Source: an uncultured Paracoccaceae bacterium
Lineage (GTDB): Bacteria > Pseudomonadota > Alphaproteobacteria > Rhodobacterales > Rhodobacteraceae
Assembly (NCBI GenBank): GCA_947489325.1
Contig: CANLDA010000005.1
Location: forward strand, 62,001-126,000
DNA: 64,000 nt
Direction of reading: 5' to 3'
In this document: positions 1-9,749 of the stretch, in pieces
Position numbering within the stretch: the first letter of the stretch is position 1
Layout of the letters: the number at the start of each line of letters is the position of its first letter
The notes under the pieces: model-generated
What the model was told of the DNA's origin: nothing
Seen by the model: the letters and a program-made list of their open reading frames with translations, nothing else
Databases searched by the model: none
Position numbers and translations under genes: made by a program

Positions 1-2855
1 GGTAGAGTGACCTGAGGTTCGTTGACATTCTCTCCATCAATCGGGTCATTAAACAGTGGTAGAGGTTTTTCGCTACGGATCGCTTTGACCTGCCACAGAG
101 CATCGCGGCGCGTGAGGCCAATGTCGCAAAACCCATCCGCCTCGGCCAGCCGGGTCAGCACATCGGGGCGCAGACCGGCCCGCAGCCACAGTGCTTCTGG
201 GTCGGGGTAGCCATTGCCCCGTGCGGCAACGATCCAGCCTGCATCTTCTTCTTTGAATCCCTTGATCTGGCGAAACCCCAGACGCAGCGCCAATGCGCCA
301 TCGGGGCGGCGTTCTAAGGTGTTGTCCCATTCTGAATGGTTCACACATATGGGGCGCGTTTCAACGCAATGTTCGCGTGCATCACGCACGATCTGAGCGG
401 GGGCATAAAACCCCATGGGCTGGGAATTGAGAAGCGCGCAGGCAAAGACTGCCGGATGATGGCATTTTAACCAGGCCGAGACATAAGCGAGCATGGCAAA
501 GGCGGCGGCGTGGCTTTCGGGGAAGCCGTAATCTGCAAAGCCCTCAATCTGGGAAAAGCAGCGTTTGGCAACGTCCGGATCATAGCCGTTCCTGAGCATT
601 CCATTGATGAATTTATCCTCAAACGCCCCGATGGTGCCCATGCGCCGGAATGACGCCAGCGAACGACGCAGGTGATCGGCTTCCTCCGCAGAAAATCCGG
701 CCCCTACCACAGCGATCTGCATGGCCTGTTCCTGAAACAGCGGTACGCCAAGGGTGCGTTTAGTAACCTCTTCAAGCGCGGGACCGAAGGGCTCCGGCTG
801 CTCCAGTCCCTGACGGCGTTTGATATAGGGTTGCACCATGCCGCCCTGGATTGGGCCGGGGCGCACGATGGCGACTTCAATCACCAAATCATAGAATTCC
901 CGGGGCTTCATCCGGGGCAGAAAGTTCATCTGGGCGCGGCTTTCGACCTGAAACACTCCAACCGCATCGGCGGCACAAAGCATGTCATAGGTACGGTCAT
1001 CCCTTTGCGGAACTGTGGCAATGCTGAGGGCACGGTCTTCGTGGTGCAACAGCAGATCAAAGGCTTTGCGCAGACAGCTCAGCATGCCGAGCCCCAGAAC
1101 ATCGACCTTTAAAATCCCCAATGCGTCGATGTCATCCTTGTCCCATTCGATGACCGTGCGATCCTCCATCGCGGCATTGGCAATTGGTGACAGTTCATCC
1201 AGCCGCCCGCGTGTGATGACAAAGCCTCCGACATGCTGCGACAGGTGCCGGGGAAAGCCGATGATCTCGCCAATGAGCTGGATGGTTTGCATCAGGCGGC
1301 GGTCTTCGGGATTAAGGCCGAGCTCGCGGATGCGGTCCAGATCAATCCCGCCATTGCTCATCCCCCAAATCTGGCCTGACAGACCGGCCGTCACATCTTG
1401 GGACAGGCCCATGGCTTTGCCGACTTCACGAATGGCCGCCCGGGTGCGGAAATGAATGACGGTCGCGCAAAGCCCGGCGCGGTGGCGGCCGTATTTCTTG
1501 TAAATCCACTGGATCACCTCTTCGCGCCGCTCATGTTCAAAATCGACGTCAATATCGGGCGGCTCTCCCCGGTATTTCGAGATAAACCGCTCAAACACCA
1601 TCGAGATCATATCCGGGCTGACATCGGTGATACCTAATAGATAACACAGGATAGAGTTCGCCGCCGACCCGCGCCCCTGACACAGGATCCCTTGTGATTT
1701 GGCGAATTGGACAATGTCATGCACCGTCAGGAAATAGGCCGGAAAGTTCAATTCCCGAACCACGGCCAGCTCCTTTTCCATCAGATCAATCGCCCTCTGG
1801 GAGGGAGCATTGGGATAGCGCCGCGTCAAACCTTCGCGGGCCAGTCGTTCCAGGCGTGCCTGAGGCGTTTCGCCTGCCACCGCTTCATGGGGGTAGTCAT
1901 ACGAGAGCTCTCCCAGATCAAAGCAGCATTGACCGGCGATTTCTAATGTACGGCGGATCGCGCCCAGATGGTTGCGAAACAACCGCACCATATCCTGACC
2001 CGCCTTGATCCGGCGTTCGGCATTGGGCAGTGCACGGGTCCCGATCTGGTCAATGGTGATATGGTCACGCATGCAGGTCAAAACATCAGCCAGCCGTCTG
2101 CGGCTGGCGTGATGCATCAGCACATCACCGACCGCGACCATCGGGGTGCCTGCCTTTTGCGCAGCCGCTGCGCAGGCCGCCAGATATGCCTGATCGCTGC
2201 CGTCATAACGGGGGGCCGCGCCAAGAAAGACGTGATTGGGAAAATGCCGCCGCAGCCGCTGGATATCAGGTACGGCTTCGTTCATCCCCTGTTCCGGCAA
2301 GGCAATTAAAATCATCCCCTTGCAGGCGGGGATCATGTCTTTGCTGTAAAGCTCACAATCCCCCTTTTCCGCACGGCGTTTCCCCAGTGTCAGAAGGCGG
2401 GTCAAACGCTTGTAGGCGGCGCGGTCACGGGGCAAGGCGACCCATTCCACAGCACTGTCGCGCAAAACCAGACGGCACCCGACGATCAGCTTGGGTAAAG
2501 CTGTGATAGCTGGCTTTGCGATGGCTTCCCCCGATGCCACCTCTTGCCGAGATGAGGCATCCATTCGCTGTTGCGAGCGAATTTTCAGTGCCTCGCTTGT
2601 TTCTCGTTTCAACTCTTTCAGCGCGCTCCAGGCTCGCACCACACCTGCCAGTGAATTGCGATCGGTGATGGCGATCGCAGACAACCCCAGTTCTGCAGCC
2701 CGCACGACCAGTTCTTCAGGGTGCGAGGCCCCGGTCAGAAAGGTGAAGTTACTGGTGACACACAGCTCGGCATAGTCTTGCCCGTGCACCCGCATATCCA
2801 GCAGATCCCTTTGAAACGCCTCTACGGGTCGGTGGGTGCGATTAACCTCAATCAT
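1..2855 (-). CDS. dnaE2: Error-prone DNA polymerase DnaE2 (ImuC), 3' end outside window
   Basis: C-family polymerase alpha subunit that performs translesion synthesis in the ImuA-ImuB-DnaE2 mutasome. The reading frame is open from ATG at 2855 to the window edge, about 951 codons; family members are near 1,080, so only the C-terminus is missing. An N-terminal PHP domain is recognisable (ITDRNSLAGVVRA around residues 50-65). The palm carries the acidic motif PDIDVDFEHERRE near residue 433, preceded by GRGSAANSILCYLLG. The start overlaps the imuB stop as ATGA, implying translational coupling. Identity is secure; the only alternative is the replicative DnaE1, which is unlikely because the gene is fused into an imuAB operon. 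Confidence 0.95.
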   Translation of the reverse strand, partial: MIEVNRTHRPVEAFQRDLLDMRVHGQDYAELCVTSNFTFLTGASHPEELVVRAAELGLSAIAITDRNSLAGVVRAWSALKELKRETSEALKIRSQQRMDASSRQEVASGEAIAKPAITALPKLIVGCRLVLRDSAVEWVALPRDRAAYKRLTRLLTLGKRRAEKGDCELYSKDMIPACKGMILIALPEQGMNEAVPDIQRLRRHFPNHVFLGAAPRYDGSDQAYLAACAAAAQKAGTPMVAVGDVLMHHASRRRLADVLTCMRDHITIDQIGTRALPNAERRIKAGQDMVRLFRNHLGAIRRTLEIAGQCCFDLGELSYDYPHEAVAGETPQARLERLAREGLTRRYPNAPSQRAIDLMEKELAVVRELNFPAYFLTVHDIVQFAKSQGILCQGRGSAANSILCYLLGITDVSPDMISMVFERFISKYRGEPPDIDVDFEHERREEVIQWIYKKYGRHRAGLCATVIHFRTRAAIREVGKAMGLSQDVTAGLSGQIWGMSNGGIDLDRIRELGLNPEDRRLMQTIQLIGEIIGFPRHLSQHVGGFVITRGRLDELSPIANAAMEDRTVIEWDKDDIDALGILKVDVLGLGMLSCLRKAFDLLLHHEDRALSIATVPQRDDRTYDMLCAADAVGVFQVESRAQMNFLPRMKPREFYDLVIEVAIVRPGPIQGGMVQPYIKRRQGLEQPEPFGPALEEVTKRTLGVPLFQEQAMQIAVVGAGFSAEEADHLRRSLASFRRMGTIGAFEDKFINGMLRNGYDPDVAKRCFSQIEGFADYGFPESHAAAFAMLAYVSAWLKCHHPAVFACALLNSQPMGFYAPAQIVRDAREHCVETRPICVNHSEWDNTLERRPDGALALRLGFRQIKGFKEEDAGWIVAARGNGYPDPEALWLRAGLRPDVLTRLAEADGFCDIGLTRRDALWQVKAIRSEKPLPLFNDPIDGENVNEPQVTL

Positions 2856-4339
2856 ACAAATTCCCCCTGCACAAACCAGCCGGGGTTTTGCGGTGTGTAA
2901 AACAACCAAAGCCGCCGCCCCTGCGTGGTCTCCACCCGCCAGTAATCGCGCAGGCCAGAACGCCAATTGTCATCCTCAAGCCACCATTCAGGGGCAATGC
3001 GTTCCGGACCCGTGGCGCGGCCCGTGGTTAAGGACATGCGCCGCCAGCGAAACCGTTTGGGCGGATGTGGGCCTGTGGCCGCAATAAGTTCGGGAGGAAA
3101 CAGACACAGCGGTCGTGGATTTGAGCAGGCCCAGCCGCTGGCCGGTTCTGAATAGGCGGCGGGTGCGATGATAAAGCTGCGCTCTGGAATATGGCTGTCA
3201 GCGGTCAGGAAACGCTGAATATTTTCCAGCCTGACCCTTGTGCCGATCCGGGTGATGAGATCCTCCAACGGACCCTTCTGCGCGGCTGAAATATGGGTGA
3301 TTTGCTGGGCGGGCAGGGCCTCAACCTGCGTTGCCTCAAGCCGCAGCTGGTCGATGCCAAAGCCTGCTTCCATCTCGGCCACCCCCCGTTTAAACAGCGG
3401 CAGAATGCGCTGAGGATCGTGCAAAGCGCGTGCTAGACGCAGCTCGATCTCTTGGTGATCCTGATCCACCCGGCGCAATGTGATGGTCAGCACCCGTGCG
3501 CCCATTTCCTGTGTTTTCAATTTGGCGCATAACTGGGTCAGCAGTCGCTCAATTCCCGCCATCACATCGCTGAGAAGGCCAATGGGGTCCGGCAGCGTCA
3601 TCCGCACCCCGTAATGGGGAGGATCAAACAGGGGCGAAATGTCTTCCGGTTGCTGCCCCAAAGCCTGATCCAGCCGCAACAGCACATCCGGCCCAAAACG
3701 GCGGGTCAGCGGCGCCCGCGGTGCGGCAGCAAGATCGCCTACCTTGCGCAGCCCCAATCGGATCAAAGCCGTTGAGGTTTTCTCATCCAGCCGCAAGGCC
3801 GCAACAGGCAGGTCCCGTAGTGCAGGCAGCATGTCACCGGGTGGGGCCTGCCCTTCGCCATGATGCGCCAAGGCCCAAGCCGCCCCGCGCGTACCCGCCA
3901 GACCGATCTGCACCGACAGCCCTGCACGCATCAGACGGGCCCGCATATCCGCCAGCATCCCGTCCTCGCCGCCAAAGAGGTGGCCAGACCCGCTAATATC
4001 AAGCACCAGCCCATCCCGGCCTTCCATCCCCACCCATGGGCAATAGCGCGTGGCCCAGCGGCGCAGCGTTTTTAGAAACTGCTGATCTCTCTGCAGATCA
4101 GCAGGCACCGTTTGCAAACTGGGACAAAAAGCGCGGGCATCGGAATAGGCCATGCCCGGATGCAGGCTTTGCTGCGCGGCATCAATATTGAGGCAATAAA
4201 GTCGATTGGCATTGTTCCGTTTCAGGGTCAGGGCAAAGGGGCCATCACTTGGATACACCCGCAGAACCCGGTCACTCGCCAGGCGGGGAAACCACAATGA
4301 GACGACGCGACGCTGGATCCCACCGAACATGCCAAACAC
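2852..4339 (-). CDS. imuB: ImuB, Y-family DNA polymerase-like mutasome protein
   Basis: Catalytically inactive Y-family homologue that in characterised mutasomes bridges DnaE2, the beta clamp and ImuA. It has 495 residues. The N-terminus (VVSLWFPRLASDRVLR) aligns with the place where active Y-polymerases have their first catalytic Asp, but the acidic residue is absent, as is normal for ImuB. The second palm segment reads GLVLDISGSGHLFGG. The start lies 68 nt inside the imuA reading frame and the stop overlaps dnaE2 by 4 nt, so the three genes form one tightly packed operon. Confidence 0.92.
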   Translation of the reverse strand: MFGMFGGIQRRVVSLWFPRLASDRVLRVYPSDGPFALTLKRNNANRLYCLNIDAAQQSLHPGMAYSDARAFCPSLQTVPADLQRDQQFLKTLRRWATRYCPWVGMEGRDGLVLDISGSGHLFGGEDGMLADMRARLMRAGLSVQIGLAGTRGAAWALAHHGEGQAPPGDMLPALRDLPVAALRLDEKTSTALIRLGLRKVGDLAAAPRAPLTRRFGPDVLLRLDQALGQQPEDISPLFDPPHYGVRMTLPDPIGLLSDVMAGIERLLTQLCAKLKTQEMGARVLTITLRRVDQDHQEIELRLARALHDPQRILPLFKRGVAEMEAGFGIDQLRLEATQVEALPAQQITHISAAQKGPLEDLITRIGTRVRLENIQRFLTADSHIPERSFIIAPAAYSEPASGWACSNPRPLCLFPPELIAATGPHPPKRFRWRRMSLTTGRATGPERIAPEWWLEDDNWRSGLRDYWRVETTQGRRLWLFYTPQNPGWFVQGEFV

Positions 4340-4838
4340 CTAATGTTCCTGATTTGTTCTTAATAAGCTCCCATTTTTGCAGAGTCGAGTCCTGAGAGCT
4401 TGATTTGGAATCAAATACAGGGGCGCACCGCCAACGAGTCTCTGCCGCATTGCTGCCCATACCTTCGGGAATAATCGCCAAGCCCGTGGATTCCCCATCC
4501 CGCGCAGCCAGTTGCAAACGCCGCCCCTCGGTCAAACCCAAGGGCTTGTTAAGCGTCATCACCACCAGCGAAACGGCCCCAGAGCGCAGCGCCTCCTCTG
4601 CCACGGCCAAAGTTTCTGTTTGGTCTTTGGTATTGCACAGCGTCAGATTGGCAGGATTTATGAAGTCGGCGAACCCATTCGGATTAATCTGACGTGGTTC
4701 CCAACTTTCGCGTATCCACATGACATAGCCACCAAGCCGGGCAGCAAGTGCGAAGGCAAAAACAAAGGCCCCAGCCCCGCAAACCTCATGCGTGCGGGTC
4801 GTGGTAGGTGGAAAGAAACGCGGATTAGTCTCGTACAT
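4272..4838 (-). CDS. imuA: ImuA, RecA/SulA-like mutasome subunit
   Basis: First gene of the mutasome operon; ImuA proteins are RecA-like accessory factors for DNA-damage mutagenesis. It has 188 residues with the family core EEALRSGAVSLVV, a following proline-rich turn and the ETRW segment; no Walker A motif is seen. The ATG at 4838 has an in-frame stop four codons upstream and no good ribosome-binding site, so the exact start is unsure. I looked for an alphaproteobacterial LexA box (GTTCN7GTTC) between 4780 and 5034 on both strands and found none, although this operon is SOS-controlled in relatives. Confidence 0.85.
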   Translation of the reverse strand: MYETNPRFFPPTTTRTHEVCGAGAFVFAFALAARLGGYVMWIRESWEPRQINPNGFADFINPANLTLCNTKDQTETLAVAEEALRSGAVSLVVMTLNKPLGLTEGRRLQLAARDGESTGLAIIPEGMGSNAAETRWRCAPVFDSKSSSQDSTLQKWELIKNKSGTLGVWHVRWDPASRRLIVVSPPGE

Positions 4839-5034
4839 ATCTATGGATTATGCATTTGGTGGCAATATTGGGAAGGGCCTATGCCCGGCAAATACGGACC
4901 TTGGCGCAACTGTAGTGAAAGTTCGGTGTATCCCGCATTCCAGTCACCACAAACTGATTAAACATACCATTTATGACAGGCGGTCCGGTGTGGAATTTAG
5001 ATATCCAATACCTCAGCGCCATCTTTAAGATCGT

Positions 5035-6039
5035 TTAGATCGACAGGCGTGCTGCCTGACTGCCGCGTTCGCGGTAGGGGGTGATTTCATAATGTGCGCG
5101 ATAGCATTTTGAAAAATGTGAGGGGCTTGCGAAACCGCAGGCCAGTGCGACATTGATTACGCTCATGTCCGTTTGCATCAACAAGTTACGGGCCTTTTGC
5201 AGGCGCAGTTCCATGTAATAGCGTTTGGGAGAGCGGTTCAGGTATCGGCGAAACAGGCGTTCAAGTTGACGCGTGGACATGCCCACATCTTTGGCCAAAA
5301 TAGAAGGGCTGATTGGCTCTTCGATATTGTTTTCCATCATCTGGATGACTTGTGACAATTTTGGATGGCGCACGCCAATGCGCGTGGGCACGGACAAACG
5401 TTGGGTATCTTGATCGGTGCGGATTGACGAATAAATCAACTGATCCGCCACTGCATTGGCCAGTTCTTCGCCGTGATCATCCGCGATGATTTTCAGCATC
5501 AAATCGATAGAGGCCGTGCCACCCGCGGTCGTGATGCGGTTATTGTCCACTACAAAAACCGATTTGGTGAGCTCGACGTCGTCAAATTCTTCGGCAAAAC
5601 TGTCTTGGTTTTCCCAATGAATGGTGGCTTTTTTGTTGTCCAGCAACCCGGCTTTGGCCATAGTGTAACCTGCAGTACACAGACCACCAATCAACAGACC
5701 TCTGCGCGCCTCACGACGAATCCAATTCAGCAAACGTTTGGTCGTTGCGTGTTGTACCTCAATACCGCCACACAGCATGATCACATCGTCACGGTTCAGT
5801 TCTGCCAGATCAATATCAACCTTGAATTCAGCCCCGGCAGAGCAACGCACGGTGTCCCCACCTTCGCCGGCCAAAACCCATTCATAAAGTTGCTTGTCAG
5901 CCATGCGATTGGCAATCCGCAGACTTTCGACCGCAGCAGAAAAGCACAACAGCGTAAACTGATCCAGTAGAACAAAGACAAAGCGTCTTGGCTTGCCTGC
6001 TTCGACTTCTACTTTTACGATATGATTTTGTAGCGACAT
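5035..6039 (-). CDS. GlxA-family transcriptional regulator (DJ-1/PfpI-like domain plus AraC HTH)
   Basis: A 334-residue regulator. Residues 18-190 form a DJ-1/PfpI-type glutaminase-like sensor (FVLLDQFTLLCFSAAVESLR; GGLCTAGYTMAKAG), and residues about 225-325 form the double helix-turn-helix of AraC proteins (STRQLERLFRRYLNRSP; ALACGFASPSHFSKCYR). This architecture is shared with GbdR, CdhR and SouR, which sense glycine betaine, carnitine or sarcosine, but the ligand here cannot be read from sequence. It is divergent from the DAHP synthase gene with about 140 bp between starts. A distant MttB-family gene (12.6 kb) would fit a quaternary-amine theme, but nothing links the two directly. Confidence 0.88.
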   Translation of the reverse strand: MSLQNHIVKVEVEAGKPRRFVFVLLDQFTLLCFSAAVESLRIANRMADKQLYEWVLAGEGGDTVRCSAGAEFKVDIDLAELNRDDVIMLCGGIEVQHATTKRLLNWIRREARRGLLIGGLCTAGYTMAKAGLLDNKKATIHWENQDSFAEEFDDVELTKSVFVVDNNRITTAGGTASIDLMLKIIADDHGEELANAVADQLIYSSIRTDQDTQRLSVPTRIGVRHPKLSQVIQMMENNIEEPISPSILAKDVGMSTRQLERLFRRYLNRSPKRYYMELRLQKARNLLMQTDMSVINVALACGFASPSHFSKCYRAHYEITPYRERGSQAARLSI

Positions 6040-6179
6040 GTCGGCCTTCTACGTTGCGAGGGGGCTTCGGTGGATAATCACGTCTATCTTTAAGACTTAG
6101 GCGCTTATTTCATATATGGCCCTTGCTCAAGAGCTTTTGTATATTGCACAACGCAACTTGTAAAACCGGAGTGAAGACT

Positions 6180-7547
6180 ATGGCAGAATGGCAAAAATCT
6201 GACTGGCGCAAAAAGCCACGGGTTCAGATGCCTGACTATACGGATGACGCAGCGCTTAAGGCCACAGAAGCCAAGCTAGCAAGCTATCCGCCGCTGGTTT
6301 TTGCCGGTGAGGCACGCAGCCTGAAAGCCAAGCTTGGTGCCGCCTCTCGCGGCGAGGCCTTTTTGTTGCAAGGCGGCGATTGCGCCGAATCCTTTGCACA
6401 GTTCAACGCCGATCATATCCGCGATACCTTCAAGGTGATGCTGCAAATGGCGATGGTATTAACCTATGGTGCAAAGGTTCCTGTGGTTAAAGTGGGCCGT
6501 ATGGCGGGCCAATTTGCTAAGCCACGCAGCGCCCCGGTTGAGGTCGTGGATGGAGTGGAGCTGCCAAGCTATCGCGGTGACATTATTAATGATCTGGATT
6601 TCACATCTGCCTCGCGTATTCCAAACCCTGACAAGATGTTGCAGGCCTATACGCAGGCGGCCGCGACGCTGAACCTGCTGCGTGCATTTTCAACGGGCGG
6701 TTATGCGGATGTGCATCAGGTGCATGCATGGACTTTGGGGTTCACCGAGGGCGAAAAAGCCGCGCGGTATCGCGCGATGGCGACCCGAATCAGCGACACG
6801 CTTGATTTCATGAAAGCCGCCGGTGTGGACAGCGATGGGGCGCACACACTGCGTACTGTTGATTTTTACACCAGCCACGAAGGTTTGTTATTGGAATACG
6901 AAGAGGCGCTGACGCGTCTGGATTCGACTTCTGGCAAATGGCTGGCGGGCTCTGGCCACATGCTGTGGATCGGGGATCGTACACGTCAGCCTGACGGCGC
7001 GCATGTTGAATTCTGCCGTGGCGTGCAAAACCCCATTGGCCTGAAATGTGGTCCTACAACCACTGCCGAAGATCTCAAGGTTCTGATGAACAAGCTGAAC
7101 CCAGAGAATGAGGCGGGCCGCCTGACACTGATTGCGCGCTTTGGTGCGGGCAATGTGGGCGACCATCTGCCACGTCTGATCAAGGCGGTGAAAGAAGAAG
7201 GCGCAAATGTGCTGTGGACTTGTGATCCGATGCACGGCAACACGATCAAATCGTCCACCGGATATAAAACCCGTCCATTCGACAGCGTGCTGCGCGAAGT
7301 GCGTGACTTCTTTGGGGTGCATAAGGCCGAGGGCACCATCCCTGGCGGTGTGCATTTTGAGATGACCGGGCAAGACGTGACTGAATGCACCGGTGGTGTA
7401 CGTGCTGTCAGCGAAGAAGACCTGTCAGATCGCTATCACACCGCGTGTGACCCCCGCCTGAACGCAAGCCAGTCTCTGGAACTTGCCTTTTTGGTGGCCG
7501 AAGAACTGTCCGGTCTGCGCGAAGAACGCCAAGCCCAAGCGGTTTAA
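6180..7547 (+). CDS. Class II 3-deoxy-7-phosphoheptulonate synthase
   Basis: Condenses phosphoenolpyruvate and erythrose 4-phosphate in the first step of the shikimate pathway. 455 residues, the plant/actinobacterial type II form rather than the E. coli AroFGH form. Characteristic blocks are [36 protein letters not shown] and [18 protein letters not shown]. The frame is open upstream to 6123, but ATG 6180 is chosen because GGAGTGAAG sits just before it and [13 protein letters not shown] matches the family start. A strong terminator follows, so it is probably monocistronic. Confidence 0.95.
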   Translation: MAEWQKSDWRKKPRVQMPDYTDDAALKATEAKLASYPPLVFAGEARSLKAKLGAASRGEAFLLQGGDCAESFAQFNADHIRDTFKVMLQMAMVLTYGAKVPVVKVGRMAGQFAKPRSAPVEVVDGVELPSYRGDIINDLDFTSASRIPNPDKMLQAYTQAAATLNLLRAFSTGGYADVHQVHAWTLGFTEGEKAARYRAMATRISDTLDFMKAAGVDSDGAHTLRTVDFYTSHEGLLLEYEEALTRLDSTSGKWLAGSGHMLWIGDRTRQPDGAHVEFCRGVQNPIGLKCGPTTTAEDLKVLMNKLNPENEAGRLTLIARFGAGNVGDHLPRLIKAVKEEGANVLWTCDPMHGNTIKSSTGYKTRPFDSVLREVRDFFGVHKAEGTIPGGVHFEMTGQDVTECTGGVRAVSEEDLSDRYHTACDPRLNASQSLELAFLVAEELSGLREERQAQAV

Positions 7548-7570
7548 TCACCCATTAATGAACAATCAAA

Positions 7571-7595
7571 GCCCCGAGAAATCTCGGGGCTTTTT
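7571..7595 (+). terminator. Rho-independent terminator of DAHP synthase gene
   Basis: Perfect 8-bp stem GCCCCGAG/CTCGGGGC closed by AAAT and followed by five T residues, 23 nt after the stop codon. The 219 bases from here to 7814 show no convincing gene or site. Confidence 0.9.
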
Positions 7596-7814
7596 GTTTG
7601 CTTGTTTTAAGCCAAAGCGGTCCTGCAGCCCTTGGCGGATGCTGCGATAGCTGGCTTTGTGTCATGCGTTGCAAAAGGGTGAGGTGCGGAAAAAAGTGAG
7701 GTTTTGCAGCAAATGCGCCAATGCATGATGGTGCGTGGATTGCAGGTATTTTTATCTGTTACGGCCTTTGCAAGTCAAAAGGAGGCTTAGCTGGCGCATT
7801 CCGTTCGTATGGGT

Positions 7815-8162
7815 TTACAATTTCACAGGCTGCCCATGCGGAGTACGAAGATAGGCTTGCTTCCACGCTTCGCATCTTTTCGATATTTCGACCTCAGTCA
7901 GCTTGCCGTGTGTCGTCACCAACGCTTCCAAAGTATCCAATGCCACGGCGTAATAGGTTTCCATATCATCTTGGCGTCCTGCAGCATGAGCTTGAGCTAA
8001 TCCGGCCCCGAAAGCCTCGGACCAGTGGGTTGGCTCGATTGATTTGTTGACAATCAGGGCATCGGCCATGGCAAGTACCTGCGCTTGCCATTCTTGCTCA
8101 AATACAGGCATCCCATCGAGATCCTTGAGCGGTTGTGGCTGGCTAAAACTATCTTGGGGCAA
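7815..8162 (-). CDS. Nitrile hydratase accessory (activator) protein
   Basis: Small protein that assists metal insertion or alpha-subunit maturation of cobalt nitrile hydratase. The longer frame upstream belongs to the beta-subunit region and is not coding in this phase. I place the start at TTG 8162, because GGGAGA lies 6-8 nt upstream, the start falls 14 nt inside the end of the beta-subunit gene, and the resulting 115-residue protein has family features: PVFEQEWQAQVLAMADAL, METYYAVALDTLEALV and the C-terminal WKQAYLRTPHGQPV. Third gene of the alpha-beta-accessory operon. Identity is strong; the TTG start is an inference. Confidence 0.85.
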   Translation of the reverse strand: MPQDSFSQPQPLKDLDGMPVFEQEWQAQVLAMADALIVNKSIEPTHWSEAFGAGLAQAHAAGRQDDMETYYAVALDTLEALVTTHGKLTEVEISKRCEAWKQAYLRTPHGQPVKL

Positions 8163-8811
8163 GGTAACTCTCCCATAAATCGAGGAAAACAACGTCTTTG
8201 CTGTTGGCGGATTCCGGCCAAAGATCTTTCGCTTTGAATGCAACAGTATATAGGTGTTCGGCCACCTCAATCCCCATGGAAACGGCATCAGGAAATAGAT
8301 GCGCCCCATGGTGTGCATGAATTTCTCCAACACGACCACGAACATATCCGGGCAATCGCGTATGGCCGGTCGATGCATTCTGATGCGCAACAATTCTACT
8401 TCCAACAGCAAATTTTGGCGCAACCTCGACGGGCCGGTCAAATCTAGTGGCGCTAGCGCGGTTTGCCGCAATTGCATCTTCGACGCTGATTGAAACAGCT
8501 TCTCCAACGGGTGGCGTGGCGGATTTTCCGGCCGCAAGCTCTTCGATTGTACAAACCTTGGAATCTACCAAGGTGGCCATATCGGTTTCGAGCCAGCTGT
8601 CCAGATATGGTCGCGTCAAATAGTCAGCCGGAATCGACGTTTCCCGGACATGCCGCCACCAGTCGATCGTTATGTCCGGGGCACCGCCTCCAAAGCCCTT
8701 GGAGAGAGCCCATGCACGCGCTTCCCATTCAGAGTGGAAAGGCTCTACCGGTTCCAGAACATCAATTGGGCCGTACCCTTGTTTGCCACCAAGATCATGA
8801 ACGCCGTCCAT
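8149..8811 (-). CDS. nthB: Nitrile hydratase subunit beta
   Basis: Non-catalytic partner of the nitrile-to-amide hydratase. 220 residues with the hallmark N-terminus MDGVHDLGGKQGYGPI and the C-terminal SH3-like barrel (HTRLPGYVRGRVGEI...HLYTVAFKAKDLW). The ATG overlaps the alpha-subunit stop as TGATG, so both subunits are translationally coupled in the usual cobalt-type order alpha-beta-accessory. Confidence 0.95.
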   Translation of the reverse strand: MDGVHDLGGKQGYGPIDVLEPVEPFHSEWEARAWALSKGFGGGAPDITIDWWRHVRETSIPADYLTRPYLDSWLETDMATLVDSKVCTIEELAAGKSATPPVGEAVSISVEDAIAANRASATRFDRPVEVAPKFAVGSRIVAHQNASTGHTRLPGYVRGRVGEIHAHHGAHLFPDAVSMGIEVAEHLYTVAFKAKDLWPESANSKDVVFLDLWESYLAPR

Positions 8812-9461
8812 CAGCTTTCCCCTTCTGTGGATTTACCCAAAATCCGATCAGTTCCAATCATGGAATTCCGCGTAACCAGTTTGACCAATTCTTTTTCACC
8901 TAATTCTTCGGTGTTTGCAGGGCGTTGTGGGATCACCAAATAGCGCAGTTCAGCGGTGCTATCCCAAACCTGAACTTGTATGTCTGTTCCCAGAGAGACG
9001 CCGAATTCCATCAACACTCCGCGCGGATCACGCACAGCGCGGGATCTGTAGGCTGCAGTTTTATACCAATTCGGCGCAATACCAAGAATCGAAAATGGAT
9101 AGCAGGAACACAAGGTACACACGACCAGATTATGGACGGCATCCGTGTTCTCTACTGCCTTCAGATGTCCGGTCGCATCCCCTTCAAAACCAAATTCCTT
9201 GATTGCTTCTGCAGCATCTGCCAGCAAACGTGATTTAAACTCAGGATCGACCCATGATCTGGCGACGACTTGAGCGCCTCGTTTCGGGCCTATTTCTTCA
9301 GAATAGACTTCAACCCAGGAATTGATCGTCTCAGAAGTGGTCAATCCCTTCTCCACCATCAAGCTTTCCAATGCCTTGACCCTCAGAGCAGGTTCAGAGG
9401 GTAAATGGCTATGAAGCTCGCGGTGGATTTCAGATGCCTTTTGGGTGTCAAAGGTTGCCAT
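8811..9461 (-). CDS. nthA: Nitrile hydratase subunit alpha, cobalt type
   Basis: Catalytic subunit converting nitriles to amides. The metal-binding motif is CTLCSC at residues 115-120; Thr in the second position is the sequence mark of cobalt enzymes (iron enzymes have CSLCSC). The cysteines are normally oxidised to sulfinic and sulfenic acids. Residues RGAQVVARSWVDP and PNWYKTAAYRSRAVRDPRG are also family-typical. Strong ribosome-binding site AAAGGAGGA precedes ATG 9461. No amidase, cobalt transporter or regulator gene adjoins the operon, so the amide product must be handled elsewhere. Confidence 0.96.
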   Translation of the reverse strand: MATFDTQKASEIHRELHSHLPSEPALRVKALESLMVEKGLTTSETINSWVEVYSEEIGPKRGAQVVARSWVDPEFKSRLLADAAEAIKEFGFEGDATGHLKAVENTDAVHNLVVCTLCSCYPFSILGIAPNWYKTAAYRSRAVRDPRGVLMEFGVSLGTDIQVQVWDSTAELRYLVIPQRPANTEELGEKELVKLVTRNSMIGTDRILGKSTEGES

Positions 9462-9716
9462 GTGCGTTCTTCCTCCTTTAGGGCAAGCCTAGCAGAGCAT
9501 GATACTGATGTTTAGTATTATTCAGTTTCACTCTGGCGCGCTAAATGATCCCATATTTGCACACTGAACTATTCGTCACGCGTGAAATTACGACCTTGTG
9601 ACATCGATTTTGTCCAACCCCATTCAGATTGACCAACGACGGCTTTCCAGAGGATGGCTAAATTACACAAAGCGGGACGAAGCGATCGTTAACGGGAGCT
9701 TAACCAATACCGGCTT

Positions 9717-9744
9717 TTGCCACTTGGCCGGACCTTGATAATAG
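9717..9744 (+). promoter_or_regulatory. Predicted promoter of the structured-RNA/mini-ORF unit
   Basis: TTGCCA (9717-9722), 16-nt spacer, TAATAG (9739-9744) on the plus strand. It lies immediately before the hairpin-rich stretch beginning at about 9760. The spacing is acceptable for a housekeeping sigma factor; the call rests on the match and position only. Confidence 0.4.
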
Positions 9745-9749
9745 AGATT

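Noticed and set aside
8163-8537. Upstream part of the frame shared with the nitrile hydratase accessory gene
   Set aside because: It lies wholly within the beta-subunit gene in another phase and does not resemble the accessory family.
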